From contig NZ_JAFMPP010000007.1 in assembly GCF_017349315.1 (NCBI RefSeq), positions 1 to 64,000 on the forward strand: a stretch of DNA of 64,000 nucleotides, in the 5' to 3' direction. This document shows positions 16,119 through 25,460 of the stretch, piece after piece. The notes under the pieces are model-generated. The model saw nothing but the letters and a program-made list of their open reading frames with translations. It was not told where the DNA came from and did no database searches. Position numbers and translations under genes: made by a program. Source of the stretch: Jiella flava. GTDB taxonomy: Bacteria; Pseudomonadota; Alphaproteobacteria; Rhizobiales; Rhizobiaceae. How positions within the stretch are numbered: the stretch's first letter is position 1; the number at the start of each line of letters is the position of its first letter.

Positions 16119-17378
16119 TTATGCGAAGAAACGCCGGGCCTTTTCCAGAGCTTCGGCCAGACGGTCGACCTCAGCCATTGTATTGTACATAGCAAAGGAT
16201 GCGCGACATGTGGAGGTCACCCCGAAGCGCTTCAACAGCGGCTGGGCGCAATGGGTGCCGGCACGCACGGCAACGCCCTCGCGATCAATAAGCATCGAGA
16301 CGTCGTGGGCGTGGATGCCTTCGAGGTCGAAGGAAACGATTGCGCCCTTGCCCGGCGCTTCGCCGTAGATGCGCAAAGCATTGATCGCCCGCAGCCGTTC
16401 ATGGGCATAGGCGCCGATCCGCGCTTCATGGGCCGCGATTTTTTCCCGACCGACCGACGTCATGTAATCCAGCGCGGCGCCGAGGCCGATCGCCTGGACG
16501 ATCGGCGGCGTGCCGGCCTCGAAGCGATGGGGCGGCGCATTGTAGGTTACCGTCTCCTCGGTCACCTCGGCGATCATCTCGCCCCCGCCGTTGAACGGCT
16601 TCGTCGCCGCCAGCATCGCAGCGCGACCGTAGAGCACGCCGATGCCCGTCGGCCCGTAGGTCTTGTGACCGGTAAAGACGTAGAAATCGCAGCCGATGTC
16701 CTGAACATCGACCGGCATGTGCACGGCGCTCTGGCTGCCGTCGATCAGCGTCGTGATGCCCTTGGCTCGGGCGAGCGCGCAGACCGCCTTCACGTCGACG
16801 ACGGTGCCGAGCACGTTCGACATCTGGGTCGTCGCGATCAGTTTGGTGCGCGGCGTGATCGCCGCCTCAAAGGCCGCGACGTCGATCGATCCATCGTCAG
16901 CAACCGGGACGAAGACGAGTTTCGCGCCGTTCTTTTCGCGGATGAAGTGCCACGGCACGATATTGGCGTGATGTTCCATCTGGGTAACGACGATCTCGTC
17001 GCCCGCGCCGATCCTTTCCATGCCATAGCCATAGGCGACGAGATTGATCGCCTCGGTCGCCGAGCGGGTGAAGACGATCTCTTCGCTCGACGGCGCGTTC
17101 AGGAAGGCGGCCACCTTTTGGCGCGCCGCTTCATAGGCCTCAGTCGCGCGGTTGGAGAGGTAATGCAGACCGCGATGAACGTTGGCGTAGTCTTCGCTGT
17201 AGGCCCGCATAATCGCATCGAGCACCAACTGCGGCTTCTGAGCCGAGGCGCCGTTGTCGAGATAGGTCAGCGGCTTGCCGTAGACCTCTTTCGCAAGGAT
17301 CGGGAAGTCGGCGCGGATCTTTTCGACGTCATAGCCGAGCGGATCGGCGATCGCGGCGTCTGCGGACATGAGGATCAA
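16119..17378 (-). CDS. sufS: Cysteine desulfurase SufS
   Basis: SufS is a PLP enzyme (class V aminotransferase fold, group II) that takes sulfur from cysteine as a persulfide for SufBCD. The PLP lysine is K239 in VFTGHKTYGPTGIG and the persulfide cysteine C377 in VRAGTHCAQPLLKRF, in the short loop typical of group II desulfurases. HHANIVPW carries the PLP-stacking His. The start may be ATG 17378 or the in-frame ATG three codons later. Length (419) is normal. No sufE is visible nearby. Confidence 0.96.
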   Translation of the reverse strand: MILMSADAAIADPLGYDVEKIRADFPILAKEVYGKPLTYLDNGASAQKPQLVLDAIMRAYSEDYANVHRGLHYLSNRATEAYEAARQKVAAFLNAPSSEEIVFTRSATEAINLVAYGYGMERIGAGDEIVVTQMEHHANIVPWHFIREKNGAKLVFVPVADDGSIDVAAFEAAITPRTKLIATTQMSNVLGTVVDVKAVCALARAKGITTLIDGSQSAVHMPVDVQDIGCDFYVFTGHKTYGPTGIGVLYGRAAMLAATKPFNGGGEMIAEVTEETVTYNAPPHRFEAGTPPIVQAIGLGAALDYMTSVGREKIAAHEARIGAYAHERLRAINALRIYGEAPGKGAIVSFDLEGIHAHDVSMLIDREGVAVRAGTHCAQPLLKRFGVTSTCRASFAMYNTMAEVDRLAEALEKARRFFA

Positions 17379-17436
17379 ACTCCAGCTGTGCGGCTTGAGT
17401 GGCGGGCGGACGCCTAGCGCCCGCCGCTTGTCTTGG

Positions 17437-18696
17437 TCAGTGGCTGTGATCCAGCCAGGCGTCGATCTTGCCGGTCAGCGCGTCGGCGATCGCCGCCTCG
17501 ACCTCCAGCTCCTCCACCATTTCGTCGACGAAGGCCTTGACCAGCAGAGCTTTGGCCTGGGGCGCCGGGATGCCGCGCGACATCAGGTAGAAGAGGTGGT
17601 CGGCATTGATCGCGCCGGCCGTCGCGCCGTGGCCGCACTGGACGTCGTCAGCGAAGATCTCCAGCTCGGGCTTGGCCGAAAAGTCGCCGTCCTCCGACAG
17701 AAGCAGCGTATTGCAGGCCATCTTCGCGTCGGTCTTCTGCGCGTCCTTGGCGACCTTGATCATCCCTTGGAACACGCCGTGGCCACCGGTGACGACATTG
17801 CGGAAGGTCTCGGTCGCGGTGGTGTGCGGGAAGGTGTGGCGCAGCGTCGTCGTGACGTCGACATGCTGGTCCTTCTGCAAAAGGTTCACACCCCGCATGA
17901 GGATCTCGGACCCCTCGCCCGCGGTCACGGCGTGGACCTCCTGACGCACCAGCGAGCCGCCGGCATTCAGCACGAATAGCTTGAAGGTGGCATTGGCGCC
18001 GATGTTGACATTGAGCTGGCCGAGATAGGCCGCATCGGAGTCTTTCGCCTGGTCGATGATCCAGAGAACCGTCGCGCCGTCGCCGATTGTCAGATGCGAC
18101 ACACGGCTGGCCGGAGCCGGCGAACCGCCGCCTTCGATCCGCTCGACGAAGACGGCTTTGGACGCAGTGCCGACTGTTGCCGCCACCGCCGCGTGGGGCC
18201 GGGCTCCAATCCCGTCGCGCAGTTCGATCGGCGCGGCAACCGCCGTGTTGGCGGCGACCGCGACCTTGGCGACGCGGGCACCGAACGCGGCGTTGACGAG
18301 ACGGACCGTATCGAGCGGGCGGTCTAGATGGTTCGGGCTTTCGTGCCAATCGGCGAGATCGTTGCTGGCGGTGATGGTCACGCCATCCGGCGCGCTGGTA
18401 TCCTCGGGGGCTTCGAGATCGACGACGGTCGAGCCGGCGACCAGCGGTGACAACACGTCGTCATCGCAGGCGCTGCCGGCGGGCGCGTCGAGCCCGGTGG
18501 CCTTGCCGAGGCGACGGCCAATAAGATTGCGCAGATCGGTGTAATGCCACGCTTCAATTCGGCGATGCGGCAGACCTTCGCGGCGCAGCGCCTCGATCGC
18601 GGCGCTGCGCGCGTCCTCATCCGTGCCGGCAGCTTCCGCCAGCGAGACGAGCGCCGCCTCGGCTGGCGTCCGGGGTCGCAATTCGGTGACGCTCAT
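17437..18696 (-). CDS. sufD: Fe-S assembly protein SufD
   Basis: SufD forms the SufBC2D scaffold with SufB and SufC and is needed for iron acquisition. The N-terminal helical part includes HRRIEAWHYTDLRNLIGRR, a motif shared with other SufD proteins. The C-terminal beta-helix core has SHLTIGDGATVLWIIDQAKD and the conserved DVQCGHGATAGAINADHLFY with its His, near ARGIPxxxA-type SRGIPAPQAKALLVKAFVDE. Length (419) fits SufD. It lies 2 bp after sufC and 58 bp before sufS. Confidence 0.95.
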   Translation of the reverse strand: MSVTELRPRTPAEAALVSLAEAAGTDEDARSAAIEALRREGLPHRRIEAWHYTDLRNLIGRRLGKATGLDAPAGSACDDDVLSPLVAGSTVVDLEAPEDTSAPDGVTITASNDLADWHESPNHLDRPLDTVRLVNAAFGARVAKVAVAANTAVAAPIELRDGIGARPHAAVAATVGTASKAVFVERIEGGGSPAPASRVSHLTIGDGATVLWIIDQAKDSDAAYLGQLNVNIGANATFKLFVLNAGGSLVRQEVHAVTAGEGSEILMRGVNLLQKDQHVDVTTTLRHTFPHTTATETFRNVVTGGHGVFQGMIKVAKDAQKTDAKMACNTLLLSEDGDFSAKPELEIFADDVQCGHGATAGAINADHLFYLMSRGIPAPQAKALLVKAFVDEMVEELEVEAAIADALTGKIDAWLDHSH

Positions 18697-18698
18697 CG

Positions 18699-19454
18699 TT
18701 ACGCCGCCTCGCCGATGATCTGGCTGTAGCCTTCGTTCTCGAGCGTCAAGGCAAGGTCCTTGTCGCCGGACTTGATGATCCGGCCCTTATAGAGAACGTG
18801 CACCTTATCCGGCACGATGTAGTCGAGCAGGCGCTGATAGTGGGTGATGACGAGGAACGAGCGTTGCTCGGAGCGCAGCGCGTTGACGCCATCCGAGACG
18901 ATCTTCAAGGCGTCGATGTCGAGGCCGGAATCGGTTTCGTCCATGACGCAGAGCTTGGGTTCGAGAAGCGCCATCTGCAGGATCTCGGCGCGCTTCTTCT
19001 CGCCGCCCGAAAAACCGACATTGAGCGGTCGCTTCAGCATCTCGGCGTCGATCTTCAGCTCAGCCGCCAAGGTTTTCACCCGGCGCATGAACTCGGGCGT
19101 CATCAGCTCGGCTTCGCCGCGCGCCTTGCGCTGGGCGTTGAGCGCGGTCTTCAGGAAGGTCATCGTGGCGACGCCGGGGATTTCCAGCGGATACTGAAAG
19201 GCCAAAAACACGCCGGAGGCGGCGCGTTCGGCCGGATCCATCTCCAGGATCGACTCGCCATTGTAGACGATGTCGCCCTCGGTGACCTCGTAATCGTCGC
19301 GCCCGGCGAGGATGTAGGAAAGCGTCGACTTGCCGGAGCCGTTCGGCCCCATGATTGCAGCGACTTCGCCGTCCTGAACGGTGAGATTGACGCCCCTCAG
19401 AATTTCGGTGCCTTCGTCAGCGACGCGAGCGTGAAGGTTCTTGATTTCGAGCAT
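18699..19454 (-). CDS. sufC: Fe-S assembly ATPase SufC
   Basis: SufC is the cytoplasmic ABC-type ATPase of the SufBC2D complex. Visible motifs are Walker A GPNGSGKST (about residues 36-44), the Q-loop FLAFQYPLEIPGV, the signature NVGFSGGEKKRAEILQMAL, Walker B LCVMDETDSGLDIDALK (the DETDSGLD form is diagnostic of SufC) and the switch His in VITHYQRLLDYI. Length (251) is normal. An unusually long gap of about 260-390 bp separates it from sufB upstream. Confidence 0.97.
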   Translation of the reverse strand: MLEIKNLHARVADEGTEILRGVNLTVQDGEVAAIMGPNGSGKSTLSYILAGRDDYEVTEGDIVYNGESILEMDPAERAASGVFLAFQYPLEIPGVATMTFLKTALNAQRKARGEAELMTPEFMRRVKTLAAELKIDAEMLKRPLNVGFSGGEKKRAEILQMALLEPKLCVMDETDSGLDIDALKIVSDGVNALRSEQRSFLVITHYQRLLDYIVPDKVHVLYKGRIIKSGDKDLALTLENEGYSQIIGEAA

Positions 19455-19712
19455 GGTGTGTTTCGTCTTTAGCGTTCGTTCAATTCAGTTTCGTCATTTG
19501 CAGCTTGAGAGGATGATGCCGCCCAGGCTTGGCTTGATCGTTAGCAGCGCGCAAATCCGGGGGATCGCAGATCTCGTCCAGACCTCATCTCGTCTTGAGG
19601 CGCATCAGCGATCAAACCGACATCGGATCATCCAAAGGCAGAGCAGAATCGCGGCCGCCTCGGTCAATCGGCTCACTTATCGAAGCAATACTTTCAACAA
19701 AGAAAGCACATC
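19455..19712. other. Non-coding gap inside the suf operon
   Basis: Between the candidate small ORF and sufC there are about 258 bases with no supported gene on either strand. SufB and SufC are usually adjacent. I see no clear terminator or promoter, but an internal promoter or a small RNA cannot be excluded from sequence alone. Confidence 0.5.
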
Positions 19713-19844
19713 TTAGAGAAGCGCCATCAGTGAAAGGCCTTGCTCCACAGGTTCAGTGCGATCAATCAGGTCGACGTAGCGCTTCTTCCGATCTTTGCGG
19801 TCGGGTCGATCCTTGATCGGCGCTGTGTCTGCCTGTCCGATCAC
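19713..19844 (-). CDS. Possible 43-residue protein overlapping the sufB stop
   Basis: A GTG at 19844 overlaps the sufB stop (GTGA) and opens a frame of 43 codons to TAA at 19713-19715. The product is strongly charged in the middle ([20 protein letters not shown]) with a short hydrophobic end (LSLMALL). The coupling geometry is that of a real operon gene, but third-position GC is lower than in the neighbours and I know no family for it. It may be only a chance extension; conservation would decide. Confidence 0.25.
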   Translation of the reverse strand: MIGQADTAPIKDRPDRKDRKKRYVDLIDRTEPVEQGLSLMALL

Positions 19845-21358
19845 CCCACACTCCCCTCCAGGCTGATGCCGATCAGTTTCTGCGCTTCCACGGCAAACTC
19901 CATCGGCAGCTGCTGGATGACATCCTTGACGAAGCCGTTGACGATCAGCGCGATCGCCTCTTCCTCCGGGATGCCGCGCTGCATGCAGTAGAACAGCTGG
20001 TCGTCGGAGATCTTCGAGGTCGTCGCCTCGTGCTCGAACTGCGCGGTGGCGTTCTTCGCCTCGATATAGGGCACGGTGTGGGCTCCGCAGTCGTTGCCGA
20101 TCAGCAGCGAGTCGCACTGGGTGAAATTGCGGGCGTTGGCGGCGCGGCGATTGGCCGAGACCTGGCCGCGATAGGTGTTGTTGGAATTGCCCGCAGAAAT
20201 GCCCTTGGAGATGATCCGGCTGGTGGTGTTCTTGCCGAGATGGATCATCTTCGTGCCGCTGTCGATCTGCTGACGGCCGTTCGATACCGCGATCGAATAG
20301 AATTCGCCGCGTGAATTGTCGCCGCGCAGAATGCAGGACGGATATTTCCAGGTGATCGCCGAGCCGGTCTCCACCTGTGTCCAGGAAATCCGCGAGTTCT
20401 TGCCGCGGCAGTCGCCCCGCTTGGTGACAAAGTTGTAGATGCCGCCCTTGCCCTGCTTGTCGCCGGGATACCAGTTCTGGACAGTCGAATATTTGATCTC
20501 TGCGTCGTCCATGGCGACCAGTTCGACGACCGCGGCATGCAACTGGTTCTCGTCGCGCTGGGGCGCGGTGCAGCCTTCGAGATAGGACACGTACGCCCCT
20601 TCGTCGGCGATGATCAGCGTGCGTTCGAACTGGCCGGTGTTGCGCTCGTTGATGCGGAAATAGGTCGACAGCTCCATCGGGCAGCGCACGCCCTTCGGTA
20701 CATAGACGAAGGAACCGTCGGTGAAGACCGCCGAATTGAGGGTGGCGAAATAATTGTCCGACGTCGGCACGACCGAGCCGAGATATTTCTTTACCAGCTC
20801 CGGATGCTCGCGGATCGCCTCGGAGATCGGCATAAAGATCACGCCGGCCTTTTCGAGCTCCTTCTTGAAGGTGGTCGCGACCGAAACCGAATCGAACACG
20901 GCGTCGACGGCGACGCGCGAGCCGCTCGGCGCGGCCAGCAGGCCGTCGTCTTCCTCCCCCGCGGCCGGCTTCACGACGCCGGCCAGAATCTCCTGCTCGC
21001 GCAAGGGGATGCCGAGTTTTTCATAGGTGCGCAAAATCTCCGGATCGACCTCGTCGAGCGATGTCGGGCCCGACATCGACTTCGGCGCGGCGTAATAGTG
21101 AATGTCCTGAAAATCGATCGGCGGATAGTCGACCCGTGCCCAATTGGGGCTCTCCATCGTCTTCCAACGCTCAAATGCTTCGAGACGCCAGGCCAGCATC
21201 CATTCCGGCTCGCTCTTTTTGGCCGAGATCAGTCGGATGATGTCTTCGTTGAGCCCTTTCGGGGCGACATCCATCTCGATCAGCGTCTCGAAGCCGTATT
21301 TGTACTGGTCGACATCGATCTCGCGGACCTGATCGATGGTCTCCTGGACTGCAGGCAT
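19841..21358 (-). CDS. sufB: Fe-S assembly scaffold SufB
   Basis: SufB is the main scaffold on which the nascent Fe-S cluster is built with SufC and SufD. Family blocks include [35 protein letters not shown] (with the conserved Cys), [10 protein letters not shown]-type [18 protein letters not shown] with the cluster-site Cys, [20 protein letters not shown], and the C-terminal [20 protein letters not shown] followed by [16 protein letters not shown]. At 505 residues it is complete. Upstream by 132 bp is the second cysteine desulfurase gene, the first of the operon. Confidence 0.97.
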   Translation of the reverse strand: MPAVQETIDQVREIDVDQYKYGFETLIEMDVAPKGLNEDIIRLISAKKSEPEWMLAWRLEAFERWKTMESPNWARVDYPPIDFQDIHYYAAPKSMSGPTSLDEVDPEILRTYEKLGIPLREQEILAGVVKPAAGEEDDGLLAAPSGSRVAVDAVFDSVSVATTFKKELEKAGVIFMPISEAIREHPELVKKYLGSVVPTSDNYFATLNSAVFTDGSFVYVPKGVRCPMELSTYFRINERNTGQFERTLIIADEGAYVSYLEGCTAPQRDENQLHAAVVELVAMDDAEIKYSTVQNWYPGDKQGKGGIYNFVTKRGDCRGKNSRISWTQVETGSAITWKYPSCILRGDNSRGEFYSIAVSNGRQQIDSGTKMIHLGKNTTSRIISKGISAGNSNNTYRGQVSANRRAANARNFTQCDSLLIGNDCGAHTVPYIEAKNATAQFEHEATTSKISDDQLFYCMQRGIPEEEAIALIVNGFVKDVIQQLPMEFAVEAQKLIGISLEGSVG

Positions 21359-21490
21359 GCCTCTCGCTCCATACTCGCCGGATTCAAGGTCCGGTGGTCG
21401 GGTGTGTCGATCCGGAAAACTTACTCCTGATCGTCAAGATAAGTCTCGAATGGCCGCGTTTTTAGTGCCATTCCAAATTATAGCAAGCAT

Positions 21491-22681
21491 TCAAGCGGCA
21501 AATGCGCGACCCGCTTTGGCGCGTGCGCGGGCAACCAGCTCTTCATACGCCGAAACGAACCGTTCAAGGGCACTTTTCGCGGTGTCGCGGCCAAAGCTCA
21601 CGCGTATCGCGCCAAGCTCGGCATCGATCGGCAAGCCCGCAGCAGCCATAGCCGCGACAACGTGGCTCGCTCCCACCTTACCCGACGAGCAGGCCGAGCC
21701 GGCGGAGACCGCGATTCCAGCCAAGTCGAGCGCGATCTGTGCCGTCTCCGCCCTGATCAACGGATGCATGATCGCGATCGTATTGGGAAGACGCTCGGCC
21801 TCATTCCCCAAGATCGTGAGATCCGGAATTCGCGCCTTCAGCAGACGTTCCATATGATCGCGGTTGCCACGCATCATGTTCGTGGCAGCCGGCCCGGCCT
21901 CGCAAAGGGCCTTCGCCGCAGCGCCAAAACTGGCAATTGCCGGCAGAGCCTCCGTGCCGGAGCGCAGGCCGCGCTCCTGACCGCCGCCGCGCAACAGCGC
22001 GAAGGGCCGCCGCGCCAAGCTCTTCAGGACGATCGCCCCCGCTCCCTTCATCGCGCCCACCTTGTGGCCGGAAAGAATGACCGCGTCGGCGCCAGAGACA
22101 TCCATCGCGATCGTCGCCCGGCCCGCAACCTGCGCGGCGTCGAGGACGAGAATGATCGGCTTGTCAGCGATGGCCTGGCGAATCTCTGCCACGGGCTGAA
22201 TCACGCCGGTTTCCGAATTGGCCCAGGACAGCGCCAGCATCGCCGGTTCATCGACGGCCTCGAGCCAGCGGGTCAAAACGGCGAGATCGACGATGCCGTG
22301 ATGGTCGACCGCAAGCCGCGTGATGGCTGTCTCGGCGAAACGGCCGCCTTCACGCGTCGCCGGATGATCGGTATCGATGACGGCAAGGCGGGTGATCGTC
22401 GTCGCCGTGCCATCGATCAGCCAGTCAGGCGACAAGAGCTGGGTCGCGGCCTCGGTGGCACCGCTGGTCAAGACGACGTTTTCCGCCGGGAGGGCAGCGC
22501 CGACGAGAGCGACGATCGCACTGCGCGCGTCCTCACAAACGGCCCGCGCCGCCCGGCCCTCGCGATGGGTCGACGACGGATTGGCAAGCGACAGCGCCGC
22601 GACGGCTGCCTCTCTCGCTTCGGGCAGCAGCGGCGCGGACGCGTTGTGGTCCAAATAGATCCGCTTATCGCGGCTCGTCAT
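21491..22681 (-). CDS. sufS2: Cysteine desulfurase (NifS/IscS-like), first gene of the suf operon
   Basis: This 396-residue group I cysteine desulfurase supplies persulfide sulfur. The PLP lysine is K207 (ILSGHKVGAMKGAG) and the mobile catalytic cysteine is C331 in VSAGSACSSGKVG, the longer IscS-type loop. DHNASAPLLPEA and SGATEAATQLL are further family motifs. Alphaproteobacterial suf operons such as that of Agrobacterium begin with an IscS-like enzyme in addition to SufS, and this gene occupies that position. No Rrf2/IscR regulator precedes it; instead an Irr-type box lies about 96 bp upstream of the start. Confidence 0.93.
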   Translation of the reverse strand: MTSRDKRIYLDHNASAPLLPEAREAAVAALSLANPSSTHREGRAARAVCEDARSAIVALVGAALPAENVVLTSGATEAATQLLSPDWLIDGTATTITRLAVIDTDHPATREGGRFAETAITRLAVDHHGIVDLAVLTRWLEAVDEPAMLALSWANSETGVIQPVAEIRQAIADKPIILVLDAAQVAGRATIAMDVSGADAVILSGHKVGAMKGAGAIVLKSLARRPFALLRGGGQERGLRSGTEALPAIASFGAAAKALCEAGPAATNMMRGNRDHMERLLKARIPDLTILGNEAERLPNTIAIMHPLIRAETAQIALDLAGIAVSAGSACSSGKVGASHVVAAMAAAGLPIDAELGAIRVSFGRDTAKSALERFVSAYEELVARARAKAGRAFAA

Positions 22682-22776
22682 ATCATCTCGCCAAAAATGA
22701 ATTGCCCTATCGGCGCAAAATCCTTGATATTTTGGCCATGAAGAGACTAGAAAGCGCCCTCACGTGGCCGCGATAG

Positions 22777-22793
22777 TTTCGAACTCCTCTAAA
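22777..22793. promoter_or_regulatory. Irr/ICE-like iron-control box upstream of the suf operon
   Basis: The 17 bases TTTCGAACTCCTCTAAA match the iron-control element recognised by Irr in Rhizobiales (TTTAGAA, three bases, TTCTAAA) at 12 of 14 defined positions. It lies in the 192-bp divergent region between sufS2 (minus) and an alpha/beta hydrolase gene (plus), 96 bp from the sufS2 start. Irr control of iron and Fe-S genes is known in this order. Which of the two genes it serves is inferred from function. Confidence 0.55.
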
Positions 22794-22873
22794 CTAGAAC
22801 CTACGAAGACCGTCAGGCTTCGTCAAGCGTCGCCGATGGTGGTGGCTCCGCCCGCTGAATGAAAGAGTATCTT

Positions 22874-23548
22874 ATGCCCGAAGTGATCTTCAATGGCCCG
22901 GCGGGGCGTCTCGAAGGCCGGTATCAGGCCGCCAAGGAAAAGAACGCCCCGATCGCCATCGTGCTGCATCCCCATCCCCGTTTCGGCGGGACCATGAACA
23001 ACCAGATCGTCTACCAGCTGTTCTATATGTTTGTGGAGCGCGGTTTTACCACACTGCGCTTCAACTTTCGGGGAATTGGCCGCAGCCAGGGCGAATTCGA
23101 TCATGGCACCGGCGAGCTGTCTGATGCCGCCTCGGCGCTCGATTGGGTGCAGAGCCTACATCCCGATTCCAAGCAGACCTGGGTCGCCGGCTATTCCTTC
23201 GGCGCCTGGATCGGCATGCAGCTGTTGATGCGCCGTCCGGAGATCGAGGGCTTCCTGTCGATCGCGCCGCAGCCGAATTCCTACGACTTCTCTTTCCTCG
23301 CCCCCTGCCCGTCGTCTGGCCTCATCATTCATGGCGGCAAGGACCGCGTCGCGCCGCCGCGCGACGTCCAGACGCTGGTCGACAAGCTGAAGACCCAAAA
23401 GGGCATCGTCATCACCCAGAAGACGATGGACGACGCCAATCATTTCTTCAGCGATCGCACCGACGAGCTGATTGGCGAATGCGCCGACTATCTGGATCGG
23501 CGCCTCGCCGGCGAGTTGTCGGATCCGCGGCCGAAGCGGCTGCGCTAA
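22874..23548 (+). CDS. Alpha/beta hydrolase
   Basis: This 224-residue cytoplasmic hydrolase belongs to a short alpha/beta-hydrolase family common in alphaproteobacteria (dienelactone hydrolase-like). The nucleophile elbow is GYSFG with S108, HPHPRFGGTMNN near the N-terminus is the oxyanion-hole region, GGKDRVAPPRD carries the acid, and the catalytic His is in DANHFFSDRTDEL. I start at ATG 22874, which gives the family N-terminus MPEVIFNGPAGRLEGRYQ. The substrate is unknown. It is divergent from the suf operon and convergent with the GT39 gene. Confidence 0.9.
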   Translation: MPEVIFNGPAGRLEGRYQAAKEKNAPIAIVLHPHPRFGGTMNNQIVYQLFYMFVERGFTTLRFNFRGIGRSQGEFDHGTGELSDAASALDWVQSLHPDSKQTWVAGYSFGAWIGMQLLMRRPEIEGFLSIAPQPNSYDFSFLAPCPSSGLIIHGGKDRVAPPRDVQTLVDKLKTQKGIVITQKTMDDANHFFSDRTDELIGECADYLDRRLAGELSDPRPKRLR

Positions 23549-23559
23549 GAACCCCGGCT

Positions 23560-25287
23560 TCACCGCCGTGTATCGGACGCGGAGGTGACGACGTCGAGAT
23601 CGACCCACCCGCCACCGCCGAGATCGAGGCCCTCGACCTCGTCAAGGCGACGCAGCGGCAGGCCTTGTTTCGCCAGCGTTGCCTTGACCGTGGCGAATTG
23701 GGCCGCCGGGACGACCGCCAGCGCGCAGGCCGGGTCGTGCTGCAAATGATCGGCGACACCGGCAAGATCGGTCAGACGCGTCCGTTCTCCGAGCAGGAAA
23801 ACGATGCTTGGCTCGTGATAGCCGGCAAGCGCCATCGTGGTCGTCGGGCACGGCTTCGCCGCCGCAACGATCCGAGCGATCGAGCGGCTTGGCCAAAGCG
23901 GCGTTAAAGCCGGCGCAAACAGCCCGAAGAACAATCCATAGGCCGTGGCGGCAGCGATGGCCATGCCGACGATGCGCTTCCAGCGTACCTCAAGGCCGGT
24001 TGCCAGGCCGAGCCCGCCGGCAGTGAGGATCAGCGCCGCGATGAAAACCGCGACCGGTGGAAAGGCGACGTGAAAATAGAACGGTGCGCCGATCACGAGC
24101 CCGGCGAGCACCAGCGTCACGGCAGCAACGCCGAAGGCCGCGAACCGCCAGAGCCAGCGCTGCCAAGCGGCCAGATCGCCAAAGCGCGGCACATCGGCCC
24201 CCGTCGCCGCCCAGCCGAGCAGCAGCGCCAGCGCCGGATAGGCCGGCAGGACGTAATGCGGCAGCTTCGTCGCGATCACCTCGAACACCAGCCAGAACGG
24301 CAGATACCAGCAGAGACAGAACCGCAGCGCCGGCGAAAGGCGCCAACGGTCGATGGCCGCAAGCCCCGCACCGACGGCCATCGCGCCGAAGGGCCAGACC
24401 ATCAGGCTGAAGGTCAAAACGTAATAGCCGGGAGGCGCCCCATGCGACTGCTGGCCGTCGGCCACCTTGCCAAGCAGGTCGTCACCGACAGCGGTGTGCA
24501 AAAACACCCATCCGGTGCGCTGATAGAGCAGCAGCGGCCAGGGAAAAACGACGAGGGCAAGAAGCAGGCCACCGGCGACAGGCCGCAGGCGCTTCAGCCA
24601 GCACCAGTCGCGCTCCAGCACCGACAGGCCGATGACGGTGAACCCGCTCGCCAAGAGCGAGATTGGACCTTTGATCAGGACTCCCACGCCCTGGGCCAGC
24701 CAGAAGACGAGCGCCGGCCAGGTTCGGCCGTCACGCCCCGACCTTACATCGGCATGGATCCGCGCCAACGCCCCTTGCGCTATCACCGTCACCGCCAGAA
24801 GCATCGCGTCGGTCTTGCCGATCCGCCCCTCGAAGCCGGTGCCGGCGATGCCGGCGATCATCAGCGCCGCGACGAAACCGGCGTTCCGACCAAACAGCAT
24901 GCTGCCGATCCAGAAGACGCCCAACACCGAAATCAGCAATCCGGCGACCGAGACGGCGCGATAGGCGGCGATCGAGGCTTTCGCCCCCTCGCCTGTCGCC
25001 GCGACGGCAAGGCTCTGCAGCCAATAGATCCCGACCGGCTTTTGATAGCGGGGCTGATCCTGAAAGCGGATATCGATATGGTCGCCGCTGGTCACCATCT
25101 GCCGGGTCGCTTCCAGATAATGCGGCTCGTCCCGGTCGATCGGCGGCAATGTGGCAAGGCCCGGCAGCAGCGACAGGGCTGTGATGGCGACCAGCACCAG
25201 CAGCTGCATCAGAACGGCCGCGGAGCGCCCCAGGCTCCGCGATCCGTCGTCAGCTTCGATTTCCTGCCCGCCGTCGAGTGCCGCCAC
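23560..25287 (-). CDS. Glycosyltransferase family 39 (ArnT/PMT-like) membrane protein
   Basis: This integral membrane GT-C fold enzyme transfers sugars from lipid-linked donors, as ArnT does to lipid A. After the first transmembrane segment (MQLLVLVAITALSLLPGLAT) comes DRDEPHYLEATRQM, the periplasmic catalytic acidic motif of family 39, then FQDQPRYQKPVGIYWLQSLA. About 11-12 hydrophobic segments run to about residue 480 and a soluble C-terminal domain ends the protein. The start is uncertain: GTG 25287 gives 575 residues, and ATG 25209 would begin directly at the first membrane segment. Acceptor and donor are not known. Confidence 0.85.
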   Translation of the reverse strand: MAALDGGQEIEADDGSRSLGRSAAVLMQLLVLVAITALSLLPGLATLPPIDRDEPHYLEATRQMVTSGDHIDIRFQDQPRYQKPVGIYWLQSLAVAATGEGAKASIAAYRAVSVAGLLISVLGVFWIGSMLFGRNAGFVAALMIAGIAGTGFEGRIGKTDAMLLAVTVIAQGALARIHADVRSGRDGRTWPALVFWLAQGVGVLIKGPISLLASGFTVIGLSVLERDWCWLKRLRPVAGGLLLALVVFPWPLLLYQRTGWVFLHTAVGDDLLGKVADGQQSHGAPPGYYVLTFSLMVWPFGAMAVGAGLAAIDRWRLSPALRFCLCWYLPFWLVFEVIATKLPHYVLPAYPALALLLGWAATGADVPRFGDLAAWQRWLWRFAAFGVAAVTLVLAGLVIGAPFYFHVAFPPVAVFIAALILTAGGLGLATGLEVRWKRIVGMAIAAATAYGLFFGLFAPALTPLWPSRSIARIVAAAKPCPTTTMALAGYHEPSIVFLLGERTRLTDLAGVADHLQHDPACALAVVPAAQFATVKATLAKQGLPLRRLDEVEGLDLGGGGWVDLDVVTSASDTRR

Positions 25288-25460
25288 GTGAGTCGTCCCA
25301 TCCGAAATCCAAGGTGCCGATCGGTAAGAGGCCCTGATGACGCCTCTGCGACAGCATCCGATGTCAATGCGCCTCTGGAAATCGCCTCGAAGGCTGATAA
25401 ACAGCCTAGCGTGATCTGACGACGGGTCGCACGCCTCATACTTCAATGGGAAACGTTCCA

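Noticed and set aside
15573-17417. A 614-codon plus-strand frame opposite sufT and sufS
   Set aside because: It is antisense to genes with intact signature motifs, and its His/Arg/Asp-rich composition is typical of a shadow frame.
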